NCBI GenBank assembly: GCA_004123355.1
Contig: SCHM01000001.1
Span: forward strand, 11,356,193-11,420,192
Direction of reading: 5' to 3'
Source of the DNA: Amphirosellinia nigrospora
Taxonomy: Eukaryota; Ascomycota; Sordariomycetes; Xylariales; Xylariaceae
DNA length: 64,000 nucleotides
Part shown: piece after piece, positions 11,257 to 27,600 of the stretch
Layout: each line of letters begins with the position of its first letter
How positions within the stretch are numbered: position 1 is the first letter of the stretch
The notes under the pieces: model-generated
Told to the model about the DNA's origin: nothing
Database searches by the model: none
What the model saw: the letters and a program-made list of their open reading frames with translations, nothing else
Translations under genes and position numbers: made by a program

Positions 11257-13835
11257 TTCGCTGGCGAGCCGTGTCGAATGCGGAGGTGGATCTGGGGAAG
11301 TTGATGGCGGTGGACACCGGACGACTGAGTAAGATCTTGGTGGGAATTACAGAGCCTGCCTGCCTGGGATTTTGGCTTCTGATTGTTGTGGATCGCCCCG
11401 CGCACCGCCACAACTGGCTTAGGCTGCTGACAAGGGGCCGGCTTAGTCTGCTGTCGTCTGCTACAGTTGTGGCCGTCTTTTTGTGTGTGCCGGTTCAACT
11501 TCACTTCCCTTCGTTATAGAACGTAGCGAACAAAGGGGGGTACTAGGTTTATATCACATTTCCATACCCGTCTCAGGAATGCGACCAAGCCGAAATCAAA
11601 CTAACAAAATTGGGGGAATCAAGCGTACGGTACTACTCATGCGCTATGTGAAACGGAACAGGGATGGTGAATGCATGTTTATCCTTAAACTTAGATGCGC
11701 CGTGGGGTCGGAAGCTTTTACCTTCGTGTTTGGTAGCACTTTGCGCACGCCAAAAAAAGCAACCTTAAACCCGAAGTTGCATTAGGATGCGTACTATGTA
11801 ACGAATACCAACGCATGTCTCGCATGCATGCGTCACGGAAGAAATGGCCTGCCGGGCTAGCTTGAATACCCGGCACGTGGGAAGCAACAGCGAATAAGCT
11901 CCCATTATTAAAAATATATTTATCAGGTTGACGTGCATATTGACACGTGATTTGCCATTTGGCTTAAATCTACTGAGACTCTTGGATTACTTTAGGCATC
12001 GCTTGTCTAGATCGCCGCTTGTTTACTATATATAGGAGATAGCATTCTTAGAACGTCATCTATTCCGCTTGGGCCTTGGGGGTACCTGGAGGGTCAAGGA
12101 TGAGTAGGCGGGCATAGCATGGTGAGCATAGCTTCAAGCATGAAGCTTGGAACTCTTCGTTCCACACCACGAAATGCTCTTTTTGAGAACACGTATCTAT
12201 GTTGTAATTTAGATGGTAAAATAATTGCCATGTCGCATTTCTACCTAATGACATTCTCTATTTACTAGGTGACTCTCTACTTAGGTATGTACCACTATCG
12301 CTATGGGCACAGGCGTGTGGGGTTTGTAATGAGTCTGTGATCAGGAGCCTGCCTACTCCTTACGTCCGAGAGGAATTGAATAGCGTTCCTTGATAATCGA
12401 CCCGCAGTTAGCAACCCACGCTCAAATATCAAATTCTCCGCTTCAGGCAATAATTTAACTAAGAAGTAAATAAACGTACTTCTGTAGGCAAAAAGTACGA
12501 ACCTTGGAAGTTATGCATGATGAACAATTCTACTGTATGATACGAGCTGCTTTATTAGCGCCCGAGGCTGTGTCGTGGGTGCACTATGGACCCAGCCGAG
12601 TGTGGATTATAGGGACCGATGATGCAATGCTAAAGATCTGAGAGACTAGTCAAGCCCCTCACACACAGTACATTCGAACTCAGTATATGATCTCGATCAA
12701 TGAGAAGGGGGCTCGTCCGTGTCGTTGGGTTTACCATGGAAGACATACCCGCTTATGTTAAATCAATCTTGCAGTCCGATAGCCCTGTGTGTGTTGTCTA
12801 TAAAATTCGTGAACCAGTGATTTCACCTAGTCACAATCGCCTCAAGTAAAGTGGAGAGGGTTACCGAGGCAGGACCGAGTTTTTAGAACGTAACATTAGA
12901 TCTTGATTCTATCTACACTGGGTGCAGAGATTTTGCCCGCGCTATGGATAAACACATGGCCGATAACCGCTCGAAGCCGTTTGAGGATCAAGCCAAAGAG
13001 CTCGTGATCGCATGTCCCCTAATGCATGAGTTATGTCATCAATTTGTAGGGGCAATCTCTTCATGCCATTGAATGATGGGCTGCTATTAGGAGCCTCAAA
13101 ATTCTAGTCATCCTCATGGTAATTCTAAAATAGCTGGTGTCTTATCTCATTCAACAGTACAGGGCCTCACAGATGTCAGTATTGGTCCAGATTTACTGAG
13201 TACGAGGCCTAATAACTACTTGTCAGAGCTCAACAGCCAATGGAAACTGCATAACCCTGCTACATTCTAGCATAAGCAAACCATTTACTTAGCCCAAGCC
13301 GTGCTAGTGCACTTTACCGGCCAGAGATGTTCTGAGCGATCGAGCCAAGATCCACAAGCGTGGCGGCGCCCATCGTCAGCTAAGTACAAGTTCCACCCGT
13401 TCCACCGTGACGGCGTCATCCACACGGCCCTAATCAGCATGTTAAGTACAAACAGCTATTCCTCGCAACGGGGCACGGCCTATCCCTAGGTCCCATAAAG
13501 GGACAGGGCCTTTCTTTTTCTTTGTTGTTATCTTCAACTCCCAAACACGCGTCTGTCTTTGTATCATCGCGTTTGTCTTTCTATGTCCTTGTGAATCTGT
13601 ACACCACACCCTCGTTTCATTCCGAGCTCTTCGCTGAGCCTCGACGTCATTGAGTGAACGTGATCGCTCGCCACCTGAATCCTTTCGCTCGCTCCGACCA
13701 GCTGCTCATATTTGAGCATTCCACATTTTACTGCAATAAAGTCGTATTAGTGAGACTCGATTTTTTTCAGTCTAAATTGCCAGAGGTAGACTTGGCTTGA
13801 ATCTCGTTTGACTTGTTCATCTGGGACATTTGAAC
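11257..13835. other. Long intergenic region, 5' flanks of divergent genes
   Basis: About 2.6 kb between the F-box gene and the CSC1-like gene, which are transcribed away from each other. No open frame with protein-like composition was seen; frames at 11271-11785 lie over the F-box 5' flank. The stretch 11860-11960 is AT-rich with a CCCGGCACGTGG segment. From about 13505 to 13625 the plus strand becomes strongly pyrimidine-rich, consistent with a promoter or 5' UTR of the CSC1-like gene. Confidence 0.45.
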
Positions 13836-16800
13836 ATGTCTTACTCACGGCCCCGCGTGGGTGTCCTACCCCGTGACGACGGGACCGACCAATTCCTCAA
13901 ACTCATACAGAATCCCTTCAACACACAAGTAATGCACCCCTTATGATCAGTGTCCTATAGCCATCTCTAACGGTGTTACAGTTGAGCGAAAAGGCGTTTT
14001 GGTCGTCCTTTGGCTACTCGTTTGGGGCGGCTTTACTATTCGCTCTTCTATTTTGTATACTACGGCCGTATAATGGTACCGTATATGCACCTCGTCTGAG
14101 GCACGCCGATGAGAAGCATGCGCCGCCGCCGCTAGACAAAGGTGTTTTCAGTTGGGTATCCCCGTCGTAAAAACACGCGAGCAAGTCCTGGCTGAGAAAA
14201 TCGGTGTCGATGCTACTGTATTCTTACGATTCACTAAAATGTCTCGCAATCTTATGATTGTTCTTTCTGTGGTCGGCTGCGCCGTCTATATTCCACTCAA
14301 CGTTGTCCAGAACGCGCATAATGCGGCGTTGGACAATACAAACGTCTTCATACGCCTTACTCCCCTAGGCGTCTGGGGAGCTGCATGTTGGGCACATGTT
14401 ATTGTATCATACGTATTTGATATTTCGGTCTGCTTTTTTATCTGGTGGAATTATCGCGCAGTTACTCGCCTGCGACGCCAATACCTCGACAGTCCAGAGT
14501 ATCAGGAAAGCTTACACTCCAGGACACTAATGGTAAGTTGAAATGGCAGCTGATCCGGGTTCGAATCAAGACGGACGAATTTTGCGCAAGTGACTGCATT
14601 TCATGTTGAAAACCCTCAGATTGCCAAGAGCATTTCTAACTTCATTTTAGATTACAGACATCCCCATGACATACCAGACCGATGCCGGCGTCTCACAAAT
14701 TCTGGACGAAGTCGATAACGTAGGAAATCATTCTGGAATCGTTGCTCGCAACGTCAAAGGCCTTCCGGAGCTGATTGAGGAGCATGATGAGGTTGTGAAG
14801 GAACTTGAATCAGTACTCGCCAAGTACTTGAAGAACCCAGACAAGTTGCCTGCGAAGCGACCCCAGTGCAAAACTCAAAAAGGAGACCCATGCTATAGTG
14901 TGATCACGAAAGTCGATGCCATCGATTATCTCACATCCCGGATCGAACGGCTCAAGGCGGATATTATTGAGAAGAGAAAATCGGTAGGCCAGCAAAAGAC
15001 ACTCTCTTACGGATTTGCCAGCTATACGAACATCGAAGAAGCCCACAATGTTGCGTTTGCCGCCAAGAAGAAGCATCCCCAAGGCACTACCGTCCAGCTT
15101 GCGCCAAAGCCGAGCGATTTGATATGGGAAAATCTCCCGCTAGACCGGCACCGCCGTCGTTGGGGTGCTGTTATGAATAACTTTTGGGTTGCCGTTCTTA
15201 CTGTCGTCTGGACTGTACCCAATGCCTTGATAGCTGTCTTTCTTGCTAATCTGAGTAATCTCGGGTCTGTCTGGCATGCATTTCAGGATGAACTCTTCAA
15301 AAATCAGAGAACTTGGGCCGCGATTCAGGGTATTCTTGCTCCCCTCGTCACAACATTGTTCTACCTCATCCTTCCCGTCATATTCCGTCGACTATCAGTG
15401 TATGCTGGTGATTACTCGAGGACTGCTCGTGAGAGGCATGTCACTCAAAAGTTATACGCCTTCTTCGTCTTTAATAATCTCATTGTCTTTTCTCTCTTCT
15501 CCGCAGCCTGGAAATACGTCGCAGCAGTGAAGGATGCAGAAAGAGACGGTGATATTTGGTCAGCCATCGTCAACTCGCATCCATTTAGCAACTTACTTAC
15601 TGCTTTCTGCGATGTCTCACCCTTTTACTTGAATTACCTGCTACAACGAAACTTTGGGGCTGCTCTTGATCTCTCACAACTTATTAAGCTAGCCAAGAGG
15701 TACTTTACGCGAAAGCTGCTCAGCCCAACCCCGCGCGAACTTATAGAACTCTCAGCGCCACCGCCTTTTGACTTCGCGTCATATATATAATAATTTTCTC
15801 TACTACTCTACCATTGCCTTAGTTTTCGCTCCTTTTCAGCCTCTAGTCTTACCTGTCACTGCGTTTTATTTTGCTATCGATACTTTCACAAAAAGCTACC
15901 TTCTCTTGTAAGTGTCTCCCTCGGTCGCAATGTTCTTCAACTAATCCCTTGAGTACAGATATGTATTCGTTACTAAATATGAAAGCGGTGGTGCGTTTTG
16001 GAGAGTGCTTGTCAATAGGTTGCTCTTCGCCACCTTACTTGCCAATGTTGTAACGACTATCTTTATCATTGATCGACGTCAGTCGATTACCCAGGTCATT
16101 TTGATGGCGCCTCTACTTGTGATCATTTTGGGCTTTAAATGGTTCTGTCGACGCACGTTCGATGACAGTTTACGCTTCTATACCCAAGGCTTGCCCGGCG
16201 CAGATTACGGAAAGTTACCAATGAAACCGAGATACGATATAAACCGCGTCGGCGTCCGCTTCGGCCACCCGGCACTATATAAAAAGTTGACCGTCCCCCT
16301 TGTCAATGAAAAGGCCAATCATCTTCTCAGGGAAATCATTCGCGACCAATCGGATGCTGAGTTTAGTGAGACAAATGAGTATACCGATACGTATCGAATG
16401 CAGAGGCTCTCTACCCACAAATCAGGCCAGGCCGGCGCTCCATGCGATACCACCTTCGAAATTGTCAACGAATCTCAAATGGATTTCAAAAACTTCCGCA
16501 ATCGCGAGGAGTTCCGTGAGTTTGGAGGTGATGGTGATCTCTACCGCAACCCATCTGACTCTTTAAGACCGAGCTCGCCTAGCTCTTGGCAATATACTCG
16601 CTCCAACTCGAACGTGTTGCCACCTCACGTTACAGACTTCGCACATGAGCTAGATTATGACGGGGCTACATATCCCACTGGCTATCACCCTCCATCAAGG
16701 TTTCGGCCACGATCGCTTTCACGCCAACATTCCGCAACATCAGTTGAGCAGGGCCCTGTCACAAACAGGCAAGCAAATTGGTCAGAGGTAAGCTTGCTGG

Positions 16801-16850
16801 GCGGCGCAGCACCATTGGGGAAAACGCCGTCTGGCAAATCGGACAGGTAA
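13836..16850 (+). CDS. CSC1/OSCA-like cation channel (RSN1/PHM7 family, DUF221)
   Basis: An osmosensitive calcium-permeable channel family member of the plasma membrane or endomembranes. Four exons: 13836-13928, 13982-14532, 14651-15907 and 15959-16850, all with GT-AG borders. Seen in order: an N-terminal TM segment (FWSSFGYSFGAALLFALLF), the family motif DATVFLRFTKMSRNLM, two further TM helices, a cytosolic domain with YASYTNIEEAHN-like sequence and APKPSDLIWENLPLDRHRR, and then the C-terminal multi-TM block. That block includes FDFASYYN, LYYSTIALVFAPFQPLVLPV and YESGGAFWRVLVNRLLFATL. A long polar cytosolic tail closes the protein. Two breaks need one-base changes: a C run at 14160-14163 (VSPVVKT) and an AT repeat near 15785. 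The latter restores FASYYNNFLYY and removes two TAA codons. Family identity is certain. Confidence 0.9.
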
Positions 16851-18013
16851 AACGGCCATAGAGTTAGAGAGAGATTGAATTGAATTGCATTGTTTACAGC
16901 GGGCATAGAGGGGCATATATTAGTAGATTTGGCTCAAAAAGGGGGCATTCCATCGGTAATTCATCATGAAGAGTTGACTTGATACCACGATTATCAGTTC
17001 GACAGTAAGAAGCAAAAGAAAGATTATAAATAGCAAGATTCGAAGTAATAAGTAAAATATATTTACTCAACTGGATATCCGCCATCTCTCTTTAATAGGT
17101 TAGACCCTTATGTGCTGCTTAATGTTTTAACACATGTATATCAAACAGCTTAGTAGGGAATTCCAAGGGCATTGTATGCTAGATGTGGCCTCGTAGAGAC
17201 CAAGGAAGACAGCTACGTAGTTTTCCTTACTTAAGTAACACCATAGTAAGGGGTGTCACAGAGTATGTGGGAGGATAGAATCATCCAATCAGGCATTTTA
17301 ATTATTCACTAGTTCTTAGTCATACGGCAATATCTTACTAAATAAAACGGTACCCCAATTAACATGATTCGGTACCTGCATTAAGAGAAGGACTCGAAGT
17401 GCTAGCTTTGTTTCCTTACGCGTCCCTGTAGAACACATTAGTCAGTCTCATGAAGTAGCTACTAGTTCACATGAGTCGTAACATTGGCTCCGTCGATTGT
17501 GGTAGGCCAGATCTATCGAAGTAAATGCTCTAAGTCAGGTACGGTAGATCGATGGAGATTTATCTAGGATCTCAGTCTCCAGACCATGGTTGGCCGATTG
17601 CAGTCGACATATCATAGATATGAAACGATATAGACTCGCTCACCCTTGTCGGGACGATTCAGTTGAGGCGAGTCGCTGGCACTTCACTGATGTCATGCCT
17701 AGCCATGAGCACAAGTTGATCTTGCCTAGATCTGAGGCCACCATGGAGAGCATATAAATAGGGAATTGTAGGATAGGAGATCCCAATATGGTTCCCGAAA
17801 ACCAACAACACTACTTTCGCTGTCAAGCATACTATCGCTACTCGCAATCTTTGCGAGCCACTTTCCTTCACCATTACAATCCTTTTTAGTCATCTCTGGA
17901 AGATTGACAATAGAATAACCTCGTCTATACAACAGACACTAGAACACAGGTCCAAAGAAACCACCAGGTCTAACAATTGCTACCTACGGCAAATCCCGAA
18001 CTTCCCCCCAAAA
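16851..18013. other. Intergenic; promoter side of the DPBB gene
   Basis: AT-leaning spacer without a recognisable gene. A TATAAATA box-like sequence at 17753-17760 lies about 255 bases before the next ATG and is the only core-promoter candidate visible. Confidence 0.45.
17753..17760 (+). promoter_or_regulatory. TATA-box-like element
   Basis: TATAAATA upstream of the small secreted-protein gene. Its distance from the ATG allows a 5' UTR of roughly 200 bases. Weak evidence based on motif and position only. Confidence 0.3.
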
Positions 18014-18397
18014 ATGCCTTCAATTTCCCAGGTCTTGATCGCCATCAGCGCTGCAAGCAGCGTCCTGGCAGCTCCCCTCTACGGCAACTCTACCGCCGCG
18101 GTAGTGCAGTCCCAGTCCTTCACGGGCGACATCACATACTACCAGCCCGGCCTCGGGGCCTGCGGCGAGACGAGCTCAGATAGCGACGCCGTCGTGGCGA
18201 TGTCGCCGGCGCAGTACACCGGGAACTGCGGCAAGTCGATCACCATCACCAAGGGCGGGAAGACGGCCACGGCCAAGGTCGTCGACAAGTGCCCCGCGTG
18301 CGCGAGCGGGGCGATCGATGTCTCGTCGACCGTCTTTGAGTCGCTGGTCGACTTGTCGGTTGGAAGAACTACGGTCAGCTGGTCGTTTGATTCATGA
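18014..18397 (+). CDS. Small secreted double-psi beta-barrel protein (expansin/RlpA-like)
   Basis: 127 residues in one exon. A typical secretion signal (MPSISQVLIAISAASSVLAA) is followed by a single DPBB fold: GDITYYQPGLGACGE ... CGKSITITKGGKTATAKVVD, then KCPACASGAIDVSSTVFESL. The conserved Asp of the DxCPxC-like motif is present, and four Cys could pair. This matches fungal rare-lipoprotein-A/barwin-like secreted proteins that are often abundant in plant-associated species. Relatives bind or loosen cell-wall polysaccharides, but no catalytic activity can be inferred here. GC content is well above the surrounding spacer. A possible N-glycosylation site (NST) lies near the mature N-terminus. 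No frame break. Confidence 0.85.
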   Translation: MPSISQVLIAISAASSVLAAPLYGNSTAAVVQSQSFTGDITYYQPGLGACGETSSDSDAVVAMSPAQYTGNCGKSITITKGGKTATAKVVDKCPACASGAIDVSSTVFESLVDLSVGRTTVSWSFDS

Positions 18398-19103
18398 TCA
18401 AATAGAGGACCGTAGATTGTTTCGAGGGTAGATGGAGGTTTACGGGCTGGCCCCGGACTAGAGAGCCGCGCTGGCGCGGAAGAAATGCAACTATAAGTCG
18501 TCTTGCAGGCCATGACGCTAACGGTTGAGACCTACCTCGGGGGAATTAGGGATTTCAATCACGATCGCTATACGCATACATGATACCAGAACAAGGGAAT
18601 ACAGTAGTAGATATCTGCCATGGATTCATAGAGCGAGAGACAGCGCTTGCTTTTTCTCCCATGGCAATTTACTCGTTAATACACTCGTTAGACCCTTATT
18701 AGCACACCTCCTTACGTACAGGGTTATGAATTTGTACGTCAAATGCGAGGCATATTCACTGTAAATGACTTATAAACAGAAAACTACCAGAGAAAACTAT
18801 ATAAGCAAGCACACAGAAGAGTTTGTAAGGAGTAATAAACCCTAGCTTCGTCCTTATCAACTAATTGCTCCTACGGAACCTTAAAATAATACCAATCATT
18901 ACAGTATGATTTTGAGAAAGTCTCAATCAGCCGTCTAGATAAGAAGAGAGAATAATCGCCACTGTTCTAACGGAGGTGAGGTGGTAGAGGTTCGTCTTAT
19001 TTCTCTGCGTTGCATTGACTTTCATTTGTTATGATTTTAATCGGAGCTTAGATGTAATATAAAACACAACCTAAGTCCCAACACAATCAACACATTGACA
19101 TTT
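18398..19103. other. Spacer between convergent genes
   Basis: 3' flanks of the DPBB gene and the acetylesterase gene. Nothing coding recognised. Confidence 0.45.
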
Positions 19104-20227
19104 TCATGTAAAACCAGCGTGTTTAATACACCACCGGTGGTTACTAATAATGTAGCTCCCAAGAGATGTTGTCCCGTTCAATTGCGTATAGATGGCTTGT
19201 GTAAAAGCTTGTGCACTTAAGCTAGCACCTGTAGGGCTAGTATGAGTATGATCATTAGGATATAAGGCATTTGTCGCGGAGTTTCCGAGTTTATTATACA
19301 CTATAAAGCAGACTCGTAAGTTAGATATCATTCCGTCTAGTAGTATTGGATTTATGTGCGAAGAGTAATGAGCAAAGGAGCCCATAGCCGTTCTAGCACA
19401 GCAGATATGGGTCCGGAGCAAGACTTGACTATTATCAAATTGGAGACTTACTGTTAGCGACGGCCTGGTAATGATCGACGAAAGTAACGCCACTTCCAAG
19501 GGCTTTCTGTGCGGTCAACTGGTAACCGACAAACCGCGGAGGGGCGTTGACGAAGGATCCCGTCTCCCAAAGGTTATTTGGAGTTTGAGAGCTGAGCACG
19601 ACCGTGGCTCCCTTCGCGGTCATCAGCTTGGCAGCCTGAATAACGTAGAAGACGAAAGTACTGCGACGACGCTCGGAGTCAGTTATTGTCATTTAGAGCG
19701 CAACTTGTCAGGGGTGTTAAAGCATTCAGGCACTCTTTCGTCCCAAAAACGGAGTCCAGTGTTCCATGACTGCTAACACAAAAAAAGAAAATAACTCCGA
19801 AAATTACTCACTAGACGGTCGCGCCCGTTGCATCCGAGATGCACGTCTCCGTCCCCGCGCCTGGGCAGTCCGAACGGCCATTATCACTTGATTCTGGCGA
19901 GCCCCCGTCGTTGTGACCGAATTCGATAACGACAATGTCACCGGACTGGACGACGCTGGCGACGTCCGCGAACCGTCCCTCGTCCCAGTACGAACGGGCC
20001 GATCTGCCCCCAATGGCTTTATTGACCACGCTCACGGTGGCATAGTTGCCGAAGTATTGGCCCCAGCCATCTGTATCGCCGTCGTTGGCGCCGTTCTTCG
20101 CCATCGTACTGTCACCACAAAGATAGACGGTAGGTGTAGCTCGGGGCGCTAAATCAGGCGGGGTCGGAGTAGCAACGGCCTCTAGTACGCCGAGCGCCAA
20201 TACGGCTGATACTGACGAGAACCTCAT
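19104..20227 (-). CDS. Rhamnogalacturonan acetylesterase-like SGNH/GDSL hydrolase (CE12)
   Basis: A secreted pectin-degrading esterase that removes acetyl groups from rhamnogalacturonan I. Three exons (20227-19812, 19660-19452, 19300-19104) encode 273 residues, the family size. After a signal peptide ([19 protein letters not shown]) the SGNH blocks are present: block [10 protein letters not shown] with the nucleophile Ser, block II with Gly in [10 protein letters not shown], block III GHNDGG with Asn, and block [11 protein letters not shown] with Asp/His. The segment [19 protein letters not shown] is diagnostic for this subfamily. Both introns are exactly 151 nt. The first (19661-19811) belongs to the repeated intron family described in the findings. 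No frame breaks. Expression is presumably induced by pectin, but no control site was identified. Confidence 0.9.
19661..19811 (-). repeat. Introner-like intron copy C (151 nt)
   Basis: Intron 1 of the acetylesterase gene, GTGAGTAATTTTCGG at its 5' end and AATAACTGACTCCGAG near its 3' end. Its splicing restores a family-typical junction ([17 protein letters not shown]). The 5' part (CGGAGTTATT) can pair with the 3' part (AATAACTGACTCCG), leaving a small bulge. Internal blocks (TTTGGGAC, CGCTC) are shared with the intron at 32865-33006. Confidence 0.7.
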
Positions 20228-21071
20228 TTTAATTGCGTTGATCGTGGGTAGGCTTGACTAAGGCAACAAACACATCAATTACTAAGGTATGGGTTTGTGG
20301 AATCCAGTTGTCGCACGTGGAGATATATACATATATACATATATTCTATCTGGAGATTTATCCCATCTCGGGGCGACGTCTACATAGGGAAGAATTGACA
20401 CGATGCCGTATTTACTCCACTGTCGGGCGGCGATACCTAATTCAGGACCGGAGGAAACGGAAGAACTAGGAAATCCCACCAGTCAAGTGGAAACATCGGG
20501 GTATAAGGCTCTTAATAAGACAATAGGTGACGAACGCACTCCGGAAATTGCGGCCGGTTCCTTTAACGACGAAGCTATTAAGAAGGGATAAGCTATTCAA
20601 CTTCTCCGTGCCGACTCCTGTCATGCGTTCGCGCTCGGGGAAATGATAGCCGAGCCGAGTGCGACAGATGCGACCAATGCTTATGATCTAATTACATGGA
20701 ATGCCCGTCAATGAAGGACATCATACCTACTTGGAAGAGGTCTTTGAGCGAACCTGGTGTTACATAGTTGACATGCGCACAATGAAGTTGGTAGTTTTTG
20801 GCCCTGCAACGTACGCTAAACACGTAGTCGCAGATGGCCCTAGGTATACTACTACCGGGTTAATTCACAAGAAGAAATGACTGTGAGAGTTCATAGAAAT
20901 ATATAAAAATCTATGACTTGAATATAATATGTCTATTGTCAAGGTCAATGACGCCAAGTCCCGATACCAGCATCTAGTCTAGTCTAGGTAGTTCGTGATA
21001 ATAATCGTCGTAATCATCCATCTTTCCATCGTTTAGTGTTTTTCCACCATCTATAATTGTCACATAATACG
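20228..21071. other. Intergenic, no gene recognised
   Basis: Contains a short ATAT/ACAT-rich patch near 20320-20345 and otherwise unremarkable spacer. Confidence 0.45.
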
Positions 21072-24443
<3,372 letters not shown>

Positions 24444-24656
24444 TGTCACGTATTTGTAGATACGATCTAGCATAAGAAGTAAACTAGTATATTTTTTAAA
24501 AGGGCTTAAATAAAATATATTCAAATGATCTAAAGTAAAAGTTCTATATACTTAGGATAAATATATTAAAATCTTATATAATAAACGATTATTCGGATTA
24601 TAATTAAAGCGAGCTTTAGTTTTTAAAGCTTACTATAGACTTATTTATCCGTAATA
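24444..24656. repeat. Left LTR (213 bp)
   Basis: Begins TGTCACGTATTTG and ends CCGTAATA, which equals the right-end CCGTGACA after one G-to-A and one C-to-T change. The outer half is nearly unmutated and the inner half is strongly AT-converted. Shared landmarks with the right copy include ATACGATCTAGCATAA and TATACTTAGGATAAATATAT. Confidence 0.92.
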
Positions 24657-27600
24657 TACTTTTTAGTTTTAAAGTTATTTAAAGCTTTAAAGCTATAAAT
24701 TAACTATATAAAAAAAATATTAATAATATTTCTATTAATTTATTATAGCGTAAGCTTTAGTTATAAGTATTAGCGTAAATGCTTTAAATACTTTAAAAGC
24801 ATATATTTTATAATGCTTTGCTTTTTTAACTTGTTTTGCTAGCTATTAGGGCGCTAGCAAAAATTATAATTATGTTTATTTACTTATTTAGCAAATAATA
24901 AAGCTATAAGCTAATACTTGCGTAAAAAGCGCGTAGGTTTATATTATTTATTGTTTTTAAGCTTTTTTTATTTTTTTTTTCTTTTTTTTTAGCCCGCGAT
25001 TATTTTATTTTTATAAATAAAATAAAACTAACTTGCTTTTTAGTAATTATATTAATATATTTATATATTAGTATAAAAATAATTATAAAATTTTTTTTTA
25101 TAAATAAATTTTTTTCTTAAAAACGTAACGTTATTTTAGCGCTTAGGTTAATAGTTAAAAACTGCCGATCGTTATTTTTATAAACTAACCTTAAATAAAA
25201 CTAATATTATTATTATTATTATTATATTTATTGCTGCTAATGTTAACGCTAGCTTAAGCTCGCTTTTAAATAATTTATATAATTCTTGCTGCTTTGTTTA
25301 GCTACTAAAAAGCTATTAATTTATATTTAATATTGCTGTTATTATAAACGCTATTACTGCTATTATTTAGCGCGCTATTAGTACTAATAGTAGTAATTTA
25401 TTATTATTTTTTTCTTGCTAATAACGATCCCAACGAACTAGCGACGCCGCGCTGCGCGCGCGCCACCCGCCGCCGTTCCGATCGCGCCGGCCGTTATACT
25501 ATCCTGTGCGTAGCGTACCTTACCTCGGCCTTTGCGGGTAGCTCCTCGGCGCCTGTTATAACGTAGCGCGTAATATAAAATGCTATAAATATACCTCTGG
25601 GTATATTTATTATATTTTATAAGTTTTATATAAACTACTAAAAGCTTATTAAAATATATTAATTATAATATAATAAACTATATATTATATTATTAGCGGT
25701 ACGTTTAATAGTTATTTTCGAAATAAATAATAATAACGCTATTATAAATTTAAGCTTTATTAAATATTAATTTATTTTTATATTAATATAAACTATTAGT
25801 AAAAAAACGTCCGTAGCTTTTGCGCCGCTATTTAGGTTGTTTAAGCAATTTTTGCCGCTAAGTTTGCCGGCGCGTTTGCCTTTGCTGCCGCTCCTACTCT
25901 TGCTTCGCAAGCTTTCCCTACCCTAGCCTATAAGCTCCCCGGCTCTTAGTATTAACTAAAAATAGATCCGAACTATTATTTAAAGTTTAATAAATTTATT
26001 ATAGTTTAGTTTAAATAAACGTAAGCTTAACTAAAATATAGCTTTATAATTTTTAAAATTATATAGTTATTTTTTAAAGCTTTAGCTAAATAATAAAATA
26101 ACTTTTATACGTTAATTAGCTTATTTAATTATTATAAACCGAATAATATATATTTTATAAATTAAAATATATAAAAATGTTTAAACTATATTTGCGGTAA
26201 ATTTTTAATAAGTTTATTAGTTAATATTTAATTTATAGCTAAATATATAACTTTAAAAAACTTTTATAATATTTTTATTTAATTTATATATTTTATATAT
26301 TTATATAGCGTAGCTAAATATTAATTTGTTTATTTTTTTTATAATTAAGTAGATCGTTTAAATATTATTTAAATAAATTATTTATTTTTAATAAAACTTT
26401 AGCTATATATTTTTAAAAAGCTTTTTTAATATTATAGTTTTTATTTTATTAAGCTATAATATTAATTTTGGTTTTAATAATTAAAATAAATATTATATTT
26501 TGCTAAATAGCTTTTTAAACGATTGTTTTACTAAATAAAAAAATAATATACTTGTAAAATAATTTCTATTTTTTTATTATTGTTAAACAAAACGTTTTTG
26601 CTATAAAAATATTTAAGCGCTTTATTTATATTATTTATAAATAATACTTAAATTTTTATATAATATAAATATTTAATTATTTAATTAGCTATAGCTAAAT
26701 AATTTAAATTTAAATTAATAAAATATTTAAATAGTTAAGTAGCTATAAAAGCTATATTTAGCTAGATTATAATAATAATATATAAATAAACTTTATACGC
26801 TTTTAAAATATTTTAATTTAAATTTTAATAGTTTATTTTAAATATTTTTTAGTTTTTTAAATAATAAAAAATTACTAAAATTTAGCTATTATTATTTAAC
26901 CTGTAATATTATACGATTTTTTTAATATATTAATTATAAAATAGCATAAACGTTTTAGCTTTACGGTTTTTAATTTTTTATTTTTAAAAACTAGTATATA
27001 TTTTTTATTTTTTAAGTTTATATACTTTTTAATTTTATTAATTATTTTTTAGCTTTTTTTTTATGCTTTTTATAATATAGTATTAAAAAGTTATCTATAT
27101 AAAATATATATATATTTTACTTTTTTAAGTAAAATAAATAAAGCTTTTTTAATAATAAAATTAAACTAAAGCTTTTTAAAATATTTAAAAATTTATTATA
27201 TTATAGTAATAATAAGTCCTTTAAGCTATATAGCGTTTTTATAAGTAGCATTATATTTTTTTATTTAAAACTATTAAATAATTTATACGCTATAAGCGTT
27301 TTTTTTTTTTAAAAACGTTTAAAAACGCGCTAATAATATTAAACTATTTTATTTTTAAATCGAACTATATAACTATAGCTATTATAATCCTAAACGTTTT
27401 AGCTATAAATATAGTAGTATATATTAACTAAATATATTTTATACTAAAATCTCTTAAACTATTAAACGTATTTATATATGTTTAAATACTTTTTTTGTTA
27501 AATTTATATATAATACTTATTTTAAAAGTAATAAGTTATATTTAGTTTTATAGCGCGGTATAAGTTTTATTATTTTAAGCCGTTAAAAATTAGCGATTTT

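Noticed and set aside
11040-11504. 154-codon minus frame with an Ala-Pro repeat
   Set aside because: Alternative frame through the Thr/Ser codon repeat of the F-box gene.
14545-14600. GGGTTCGAATC resembling a tRNA T-loop
   Set aside because: It lies in an intron of the CSC1-like gene. No A-box, acceptor stem or anticodon arm can be formed around it.
20315-20345. ATATAC repeat near the acetylesterase 5' end
   Set aside because: Short low-complexity patch with no evidence of regulatory or mobile nature.
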